Below, one piece after another: positions 7,219 to 12,075 of a DNA stretch of 12,075 nucleotides. The number at the start of each line of letters is the position of its first letter. Within the stretch, counting starts at the first letter, position 1. The stretch comes from Bacteroidales bacterium. Lineage in GTDB: Bacteria > Bacteroidota > Bacteroidia > Bacteroidales > UBA932. Below the pieces are notes generated by a model. That model saw nothing but the letters and a program-made list of their open reading frames with translations, was not told the DNA's origin and searched no databases. Both the position numbers and the translations under genes were made by a program. The DNA is taken from NCBI GenBank assembly GCA_012513425.1, contig JAAZCF010000010.1:1-12075 (forward strand). Reading direction: 5' to 3'.

Positions 7219-8172
7219 ATGATAGACGACATCAAGAAGTTTCTAGGTGCAGATTGGACCAAATACCATCAAGTTTTTGAAGACAATCTCAAGTCCAACA
7301 TTGAACTTCTTGATTCTATCAACGAATATCTTTTATTCCGCAAAGGAAAACAACTCCGCCCTATGCTTTGCTTGCTTGCAGCCAAGGCATGCGGCGGAAT
7401 TAGTAATAATGCTATACTGTGTGCGGCAGCTATAGAAATGCTTCACACAGCAACTCTGCTTCACGACGACGTGGTTGACGAAGCGGATACTCGCAGAGGA
7501 AATCCGACAATAGTATCCTTGTATACTCCTCAAGCATCTGTCTTGATTGGTGATTATTGGCTTTCACGCGCCATCCATACCATTATCCAAGATTGCGACA
7601 AAGCCGTATTTCAATCATTTGCCCGCAGCATTGAAGATTTATCGCGCGGAGAAATCATACAAATGGATAAGGCCAAAAAAATGGACACTACTTTTGATGA
7701 TTATAGGCAAATAATTGCACTAAAAACAGCTTCTGTATTCCAAACAGCTGTATTTTCCGGTTCCTATTGCTCCGGAGCCAACTCTGAAGAACTACAAGCC
7801 TTTGATAACTATGCTTATCATTTGGGCCTGGCATTCCAAATGAGGGATGATATTTTGGATTATCATCCAGAGTCCATCACAGGCAAGCCATCAGGTCAAG
7901 ATATTAAAGAAAAGAAAATAACTCTGCCATTGCTGTCAGCACTCAGCAAGTCATCTGCGGCAGAAAGCATACAAGTGAAGCAACTTATAGTCTCAGGTCA
8001 AGTGCAACCCGTTGTTGAATTTGTATACTCAAAAAAAGGATTGTATGATGCTCAAACAATCTTGCAACAAGAAAGCCTCCTTGCTGTAGAGGCTCTCAAT
8101 GTCATTGATGACAGTCCGGCTAAGAAGTATTTGTGTGAGCTTGCCTCTCAGCTGAATATAAGGGAAATGTAG
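7219..8172 (+). CDS. Long-chain polyprenyl diphosphate synthase (IspB-like)
   Basis: I use the ATG at 7219, which begins MIDDIKKFLG two bases after the previous stop, giving 317 residues. The longer frame from 7177 would overlap the barrel gene by 40 bases and adds nothing family-like. The enzyme adds isopentenyl diphosphate units to an allylic primer. It shows KGKQLRP (42-48) and the first Asp-rich motif LLHDDVVDEADTRRG (Asp83, 84, 87). Further motifs are GEIIQM (144-149), the second Asp-rich motif FQMRDDILDY (Asp210, 211, 214), and GQDIKEKKITLPLL. Ala78, five residues before the first motif, is small. That fits a long-chain (about C35-C40) trans-prenyl product as in E. coli IspB, probably for the menaquinone tail. 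Its stop is 2 bases from the stop of a convergent gene. Confidence 0.92.
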   Translation: MIDDIKKFLGADWTKYHQVFEDNLKSNIELLDSINEYLLFRKGKQLRPMLCLLAAKACGGISNNAILCAAAIEMLHTATLLHDDVVDEADTRRGNPTIVSLYTPQASVLIGDYWLSRAIHTIIQDCDKAVFQSFARSIEDLSRGEIIQMDKAKKMDTTFDDYRQIIALKTASVFQTAVFSGSYCSGANSEELQAFDNYAYHLGLAFQMRDDILDYHPESITGKPSGQDIKEKKITLPLLSALSKSSAAESIQVKQLIVSGQVQPVVEFVYSKKGLYDAQTILQQESLLAVEALNVIDDSPAKKYLCELASQLNIREM

Positions 8173-8174
8173 GC

Positions 8175-8561
8175 TTAGTCAAGCTCTTTAATGAGCCATT
8201 TGCTATCTGACTTTTCCATAACCATCCGCTTGGCAACAGCCATGTCACTTCCGGCAGGATAGACCTCATAGCTGATAATAGCTTTTCCCGCTTCAGATTT
8301 TCTATCCACTTGCTGCAATTCATACCTTGTTTGAGAGGATGCCACTTGGACCTTTTCCAGCAACAGACTATCAAGCTCAGCTGCATCTTGAGCAGCTGTC
8401 TGCAAAGTCAACTGAATTGGGCTATCACAATATAGTGAAGCCTCTTCATAGTTCATCTCAAAGTAATTGGTTAAAAAACTATCAGCCACTGAAAAAATGG
8501 CTTTTTCTGTACATGAAGTTAACACTAAGAGTGAACTTACTATTAATAATATTCTTTTCAT
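8175..8561 (-). CDS. Small lipoprotein with NTF2-like (DUF4878-like) domain
   Basis: This 128-residue protein begins MKRILLIVSSLLVLTSC, a lipoprotein signal with lipobox LTSC and acylated Cys17. The mature part has a helix, SVADSFLTNYFEMNYEEASLYC, then a charged middle, then strands with AIISYEVYPAG, RMVMEKSDSKWLIKELD. The helix-then-curved-sheet layout ending in a 'W-x-I-x-E' strand resembles the NTF2-like DUF4878 lipoproteins common in Bacteroidetes. That resemblance is by eye. The ATG overlaps the stop of the upstream dipeptidase gene by 4 bases (ATGA), so the two are co-translated and may work in the same periplasmic place. No catalytic residues are apparent; it may bind a ligand or partner. 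Its stop lies 2 bases from the stop of the convergent polyprenyl synthase gene. Confidence 0.75.
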   Translation of the reverse strand: MKRILLIVSSLLVLTSCTEKAIFSVADSFLTNYFEMNYEEASLYCDSPIQLTLQTAAQDAAELDSLLLEKVQVASSQTRYELQQVDRKSEAGKAIISYEVYPAGSDMAVAKRMVMEKSDSKWLIKELD

Positions 8562-10261
8562 TGTTTCTCTTTTAAGACTTCACCATTATCTTGAACAATT
8601 CCCCTAAGCCACCTTTCAGGAAAGTCCGGATGTTCGGGAGAAACCGGTATTCTTGAACTTTCAACATTTTTTTGATAAGAACCATCCTCGTTCTGAACCT
8701 TCACATTCCCATCCATAAACTTCACTAACAGATCACTTTCCAGTTGCTGCCATTTACTCATCATTCTTTCAGAGAGAGAAGTGCTTACTTCTGTAATTAA
8801 TGACAAAGCCTCATCTTTTTTACCATCTTGCAACAATTTCAATGCAATTTGGTCTGTCACTGCAACTGATTCCAAGCAATTGTTTTCATGTTTTTCAATC
8901 TCTTTGCGAACTACTGGAGCAACTCTATCGTAAAGCAGATACGCAAAATGCGCAACTTTATTTACTTGCCAAAATGCCGAAGTAGGTGAATATTCCAACA
9001 TACTGCCGTTGCCTTCGCGGAAGCATTCCGGAGAGGCAGTAATATTGGTATAAATTGGGGTTAAAGCCGAAGTTGCAGCATCATCTACTCCAAACCACAA
9101 AATGCCGCCAATTTCATTTGGAAGCCAATTACGGGCTTGGCAGAGTATCCAAAAGCCTGTCTGCTGAGTAGCAATTGCTCTCTCATGCACATAAGTGTCT
9201 CCGTCAACATCAAAACTCATAGGACGCCAACGATATGGCAAATGGTTTGGACCGGCTCCTACATCTTGAGTCATATCCATAGGTGTACCTTCGAAATGAT
9301 CGCGCATCACATCAGACAAAGCTCTCATAGAGACTTTCTGGGCTGGTTTCACAAACAAAGGCATCTTATTAGAGAGGTTATAGCCCATGGCAAAATCTAA
9401 GTAATCAGAAGCAAGGTTTATATGCTCATTCCCTTTTTCATCTACCCAAGTAAATGATCCATCACAAAGGATATTAAATGCCGCCCAAACTCTGGCCTCG
9501 CAGGCTCTTGCACCACTGAAATCCAATGGACAATAAGTTTCGCAGAAACTGAAATCTGTATCTTTGCCTGAAAAGAAACCTTTGCTGCGTGCGAATGAAA
9601 TAACGTCCTTTGAATATAGGCAGTTTTCAGAGTCATTTAATGGAAAGGTATGAATACGAGCCTGATTGGCATGGGCACAAATGTAACCCTCGGGGACTCT
9701 TCTTGCCACCCACACAGTGCCTTTCTCTTCTCCTTTACCCACCATTTCCATAATCCAAACTTCGTTAGGATCTGCAATAGAAAAAGACTCTCCCTCACTA
9801 GGATAGCCATACTGCTGTGTCAATTCATTCATAATTGCAATCGCCTCACGTGCAGTACGTGCCCTTTGTAAAGTAATGTAAATAAGCGAACCATAATCCA
9901 CTATTCCATCTTTGTTTACAAGATCAGCACGACCTCCAAATGTTGTCTCTGTAATAGTCACCTGGTATTGATTCATATTTCCAACTGTTTGGAAACTATG
10001 GTCAATTTGTTGAATCTTTCCTATATAATTACCCTCGTCCCAACTATATACATCCAACATTGAGCCTTGGGGCCAATCTGCTGCCTTTTTTAAATAAAGT
10101 TCACCAAAAAGTTGATGGCTGTCAGCAGCATAGGTTACCATGGTTGAACCATCTGCCGAAGCACCTCTAGATATTAGGATATTTGTACAGGCAAAAGACT
10201 TGGCTGAAACAGCAAGTACCGCCAAAGAAAAAAGCAGTCGGATGGAAAAATATTTTCTCAT
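8558..10261 (-). CDS. Secreted C69-family dipeptidase
   Basis: This 567-residue N-terminal-nucleophile hydrolase is related to Lactobacillus PepD and secernin. The signal peptide MRKYFSIRLLFSLAVLAVSA ends at KSFA, and the next residue is Cys25 in CTNILISRGASADGST, the family's catalytic opening. Removal of the signal peptide would directly expose the nucleophile. Further family stretches are NQYQVTITETTFGGR (97-111), DYGSLIYITLQRARTAREAI (122-141), DPNEVWIMEMVG (164-175) and ARRVPEGYICAHANQARI (186-203). SFAC is a poor lipobox, so a lipoprotein is unlikely and would block catalysis. It should cleave dipeptides in the periplasm or outside the cell, useful for an amino-acid fermenter. It shares a 4-base overlap with the downstream lipoprotein gene and faces a divergent small secreted gene 46 bases away. 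Confidence 0.92.
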   Translation of the reverse strand: MRKYFSIRLLFSLAVLAVSAKSFACTNILISRGASADGSTMVTYAADSHQLFGELYLKKAADWPQGSMLDVYSWDEGNYIGKIQQIDHSFQTVGNMNQYQVTITETTFGGRADLVNKDGIVDYGSLIYITLQRARTAREAIAIMNELTQQYGYPSEGESFSIADPNEVWIMEMVGKGEEKGTVWVARRVPEGYICAHANQARIHTFPLNDSENCLYSKDVISFARSKGFFSGKDTDFSFCETYCPLDFSGARACEARVWAAFNILCDGSFTWVDEKGNEHINLASDYLDFAMGYNLSNKMPLFVKPAQKVSMRALSDVMRDHFEGTPMDMTQDVGAGPNHLPYRWRPMSFDVDGDTYVHERAIATQQTGFWILCQARNWLPNEIGGILWFGVDDAATSALTPIYTNITASPECFREGNGSMLEYSPTSAFWQVNKVAHFAYLLYDRVAPVVRKEIEKHENNCLESVAVTDQIALKLLQDGKKDEALSLITEVSTSLSERMMSKWQQLESDLLVKFMDGNVKVQNEDGSYQKNVESSRIPVSPEHPDFPERWLRGIVQDNGEVLKEKQ

Positions 10262-10270
10262 AGAAATTAT

Positions 10271-10278
10271 TAACTTTG
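10271..10278 (+). promoter_or_regulatory. -7 box of the small secreted-protein gene
   Basis: TAACTTTG is a perfect TAnnTTTG match followed by T. Transcription would begin near 10285, about 23 bases before the ATG at 10308. A -33 element would fall around 10247-10251, inside the start of the divergent dipeptidase gene, where I see no good TTTG. The box forms a near-inverted repeat with the box of the opposite promoter (10286-10293). Confidence 0.55.
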
Positions 10279-10285
10279 TTGTTCA

Positions 10286-10293
10286 CAAAGGTA
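10286..10293 (-). promoter_or_regulatory. -7 box of the dipeptidase-lipoprotein operon
   Basis: On the minus strand TACCTTTG is a perfect TAnnTTTG match followed by T. Transcription would begin near 10279, about 18 bases before the dipeptidase ATG at 10261. A possible -33 TTTA (three of four) lies at about 10316-10313, overlapping the first codons of the divergent gene. The two facing -7 boxes are only 7 bases apart, so polymerase could hardly occupy both at once. Confidence 0.55.
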
Positions 10294-10307
10294 ATAAAAA
10301 ACATCCG

Positions 10308-10715
10308 ATGCGTAAATTCATATCCACACTAGCAATTTTTGCAGCAATGATTCAATATGCGCCTGCCATAGCTCAGTCGCAAGAAATTGACCCAATTGAC
10401 TTAGCGTCGAAAATGGTTGATCAACTTATTAAAGATTATGATATAGATGTTGCCCAAGCTTTCAAGGTTGACACTATGCTTCAAAATTCATACACAGCAT
10501 ATTATGCCGAATTGGACAAATTGACCAAGTCTGGTGCAGTAACATCTCAATCATATCAATATCTATCAGATAAGTGGGGCGACTATATTGACAAAGCATT
10601 TGAAAAAATCTTTACAACTGAGCAGTGGAATAAATATATGAAGGGCGATAATGGCAAAAGCAAAAAGAAAAGAGACAAGAGACTAGCTGAATTACAAGAC
10701 GCCATTAACAAATAG
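10308..10715 (+). CDS. Small secreted protein of unknown function
   Basis: The frame is open from 10140, but the upstream part overlaps the dipeptidase gene and its promoter. The ATG at 10308 gives a signal peptide, MRKFISTLAIFAAMIQYAPA, with cleavage near AIAQ at residue 23. The 135-residue product is then almost wholly helical, with charged heptad-like stretches such as DLASKMVDQLIKDYDIDV and AYYAELDKL. It also has TTEQWNKYMKG at 103-113 and a very basic stretch KSKKKRDKR at 117-125. The 'T-E-Q-x-x-K-Y' pattern recalls the LTxxQ motif of small periplasmic Spy/CpxP-like proteins, but this is only a visual similarity. It may be a periplasmic stress or chaperone-like factor. Its last 24 bases overlap the 3' end of the opposite HAD gene. 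Confidence 0.72.
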   Translation: MRKFISTLAIFAAMIQYAPAIAQSQEIDPIDLASKMVDQLIKDYDIDVAQAFKVDTMLQNSYTAYYAELDKLTKSGAVTSQSYQYLSDKWGDYIDKAFEKIFTTEQWNKYMKGDNGKSKKKRDKRLAELQDAINK

Positions 10716-11327
10716 CCAAATCTCTTTCGTGTTATGTACTCTATAAGTAGCTGGGATATCATCAGCTGCAATTCCTTTCCAATCCACCAAAGCAAAATTC
10801 ACTCCTGCGCCTAAAGCGCACTTACTATCAAAAATTGTATCCCCGACATACAAGCATTCCTCTGACGAAGCTTTGGCTTTTGATAAAAATGCCAAAGTAG
10901 GCTCAGGATCAGGTTTGTGTTTTGAGGAATCCTTGGATGTAACCACCACATCAAACATATCGATGATAGAATTCATTATTGGGTCTCTTTGAAGCTCATC
11001 AAAAGCTCTAGATGTGACAATACCCAATTTTTTGCCTTGCCGTTTCAGCACGGAAAGCATGTCAACAACACCATCAAACAAATGAGAATAATGATGCATT
11101 TGCACATAGAACTCCTCCCATTCTTCCAAAAACAATTTCCAATCTTGTGGATAAATCATTTTTGCTGCCTGAAAACTAGGGATACCAAAATATGGCTCTA
11201 ACTCTTTTAAACTGGGCTTAACATGGAGCATTTTCTCCATTACTGCCTGCAAAGAACCCAAACCTGTTCGGTATGTATCTACAAGAGTCCCGTCAATATC
11301 AAAAATTATATTTGAATACTTGCTCAA
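10692..11327 (-). CDS. HAD-superfamily phosphatase (phosphoglycolate phosphatase-like), TTG start
   Basis: This 211-residue cytoplasmic hydrolase contains all four HAD motifs: FDIDGTLVDT with nucleophile Asp10 and acid Asp12; GIVTSR with Thr105; Lys138 in KHKPDPEP; and YVGDTIFD with Asp163 and Asp167. A helical cap domain (about 20-85) lies between motifs I and II, as in Gph and beta-phosphoglucomutase relatives. The start is TTG at 11327: the in-frame codons upstream reach a stop (TAA near 11340) with no ATG, and the next Met, at residue 30, would remove motif I. The start is 2 bases after the preceding gene's TAG, suggesting coupled translation. The 3' end overlaps the opposite small gene by 24 bases. 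The substrate is unknown; phosphoglycolate or a sugar phosphate is plausible. Confidence 0.9.
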   Translation of the reverse strand: MSKYSNIIFDIDGTLVDTYRTGLGSLQAVMEKMLHVKPSLKELEPYFGIPSFQAAKMIYPQDWKLFLEEWEEFYVQMHHYSHLFDGVVDMLSVLKRQGKKLGIVTSRAFDELQRDPIMNSIIDMFDVVVTSKDSSKHKPDPEPTLAFLSKAKASSEECLYVGDTIFDSKCALGAGVNFALVDWKGIAADDIPATYRVHNTKEIWLFVNGVL

Positions 11328-11329
11328 TA

Positions 11330-12075
11330 CTATCTGTTTTTAAACTCCAAAACCTTCATAGTCACACTACTGTTCCAAGTTACAAAAACCAAGACTCTGG
11401 TTGTCACAGCATTCTGCGGAAAACTAACTGGAGTTTTAAATTTGATTGATCCTGTAATAGTAGAACCTGACAATTCTTTAGTCACTTGTGTGACAACTGC
11501 TTCGTCCATACCAATTGCGTCAATAGCAACATTTGCATTTGCATTATCGATTTGATAAGTCACTGTGTATGTCGTATCTGTTTTAACTTTTGAGTACAAA
11601 TATGTGGCGGAGTCATAGGTGATACCTTCCGGTGCTTGGAAGGAGATGTTTGGAATAATCTCAGTATATAACGGAATCAAAACCTTTGACCCATCTGCTA
11701 AAGTGATTTCAGCATCATTTGTTCCCAAATTCAGACTTGTGAATAGAGAGAGGTTATCATAGGCACTAGCTCTTACCAAATCATTGTTAGCATCTCTAAG
11801 CCATTTTTCCGACTCTGATGGAAAACAATAAGTATAGTAGAAAACCCCCAAAGAGTCTTTAGCTCCAATAATTGGAGTTCCACTTACACCTTCAGCTTTT
11901 GCTTTTTCTCCATTCTCTTTATAGACCCAAGAATAGTCAGAATCTCCTTCCATCTTGATAGCCCAATAATCAACGAAATCCCAATTGTCTTTTATAATAG
12001 CCAAAGAGACTGGCAGAGCATCTTTACCTGTCATTATGCTAAATTCAGTGCCATTATTCAGCAAAAGTTTGTATC
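11330..12075 (-). CDS. DUF4988-like surface/secreted protein, C-terminal part (5' end beyond right edge)
   Basis: The frame is open to the window edge. The furthest start-like codon inside the window is only a TTG at 12064, preceded by sense codons (Y-K-L), so the true start lies outside. About 248 residues are visible. The stretch GTPIIGAKDSLGVFYYTY followed by EKWLRDANNDLVRAS resembles the 'P-x-I-G ... D-x-x-G-x-Y-Y-W-T ... W-L-x-D-x-x-G' repeat of Bacteroides proteins with the DUF4988 / PL29 N-terminal domain. ITLADGSKVLIPLY matches their 'LADGT-x-I-x-I-P' strand. The C-terminal part (TDTTYTVTYQIDNANANVAI ... TTRVLVFVTWNSSVTMKVLEF) looks like an Ig-like beta domain. Such proteins are usually lipoproteins on the cell surface, but the N-terminus that would show this is missing. 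Similarity is recognised by eye. It is followed after 2 bases by the HAD gene. Confidence 0.55.
   Translation of the reverse strand, partial: YKLLLNNGTEFSIMTGKDALPVSLAIIKDNWDFVDYWAIKMEGDSDYSWVYKENGEKAKAEGVSGTPIIGAKDSLGVFYYTYCFPSESEKWLRDANNDLVRASAYDNLSLFTSLNLGTNDAEITLADGSKVLIPLYTEIIPNISFQAPEGITYDSATYLYSKVKTDTTYTVTYQIDNANANVAIDAIGMDEAVVTQVTKELSGSTITGSIKFKTPVSFPQNAVTTRVLVFVTWNSSVTMKVLEFKNR

Noticed and set aside
10140..10307. Longer start for the small secreted protein
   Set aside because: The extension lies antisense within the dipeptidase gene and across both -7 boxes, and would bury the signal peptide inside the protein.
12062..12064. TTG at 12064 as the real start of the DUF4988-like gene
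   Set aside because: The frame stays open upstream to the window edge and no signal peptide follows this codon, so the gene more likely begins outside the window.

Overview
The window looks like chromosomal DNA from a member of the Bacteroidota, most likely order Bacteroidales. The DNA is AT-rich, and start sites have no clear Shine-Dalgarno sequence. Candidate promoters carry the Bacteroidetes -7 box TAnnTTTG. The gene content also fits: a TolC/MFP/RND pump with a PII-like partner, a PorT-type outer-membrane barrel, a C69 dipeptidase with an exported catalytic Cys, and a DUF4988-like surface protein. I cannot name a genus from the sequence alone. There are no rRNA or tRNA genes, insertion sequences, phage genes, CRISPR arrays or att sites. 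No gene-free stretch exceeds about 155 bases.

Left part (1-6257). A minus-strand operon encodes a complete tripartite efflux pump in the order outer-membrane channel (tolC-like), periplasmic adaptor lipoprotein, RND permease, then a small PII-like protein. The last three genes are 2-3 bases apart. A perfect 17-bp hairpin with a U-rich tail ends the operon. Just beyond it, on the same strand and from its own likely promoter, starts a TetR-family regulator cut off by the left edge. It is the obvious candidate regulator of the pump.

Middle (6258-8172). A plus-strand cluster of three tightly packed genes: thioredoxin, a PorT-like outer-membrane beta-barrel, and a long-chain polyprenyl diphosphate synthase. 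The last is probably for menaquinone side chains or undecaprenyl-type carriers. This cluster converges with the next one, with only 2 bases between stop codons.

Right part (8175-12075). A minus-strand pair encodes a secreted C69-family dipeptidase and a small NTF2-like lipoprotein, with a 4-base start/stop overlap. Divergent from the dipeptidase is a small secreted protein. The two share a 46-base intergenic region with two perfect -7 boxes facing each other in a near-palindrome. The small gene's 3' end overlaps by 24 bases the 3' end of a HAD phosphatase on the opposite strand. The HAD gene starts with TTG, two bases after the stop of an incomplete DUF4988-like surface-protein gene that runs off the right edge.

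Most of this is recognisable Bacteroidales biology. The strongest lead for something under-described is the PII-like protein locked into a drug/amphiphile-type (HAE1) RND operon. It suggests small-molecule or metal sensing coupled directly to the pump. The promoter pair at 10271-10293 is the most interesting regulatory structure.
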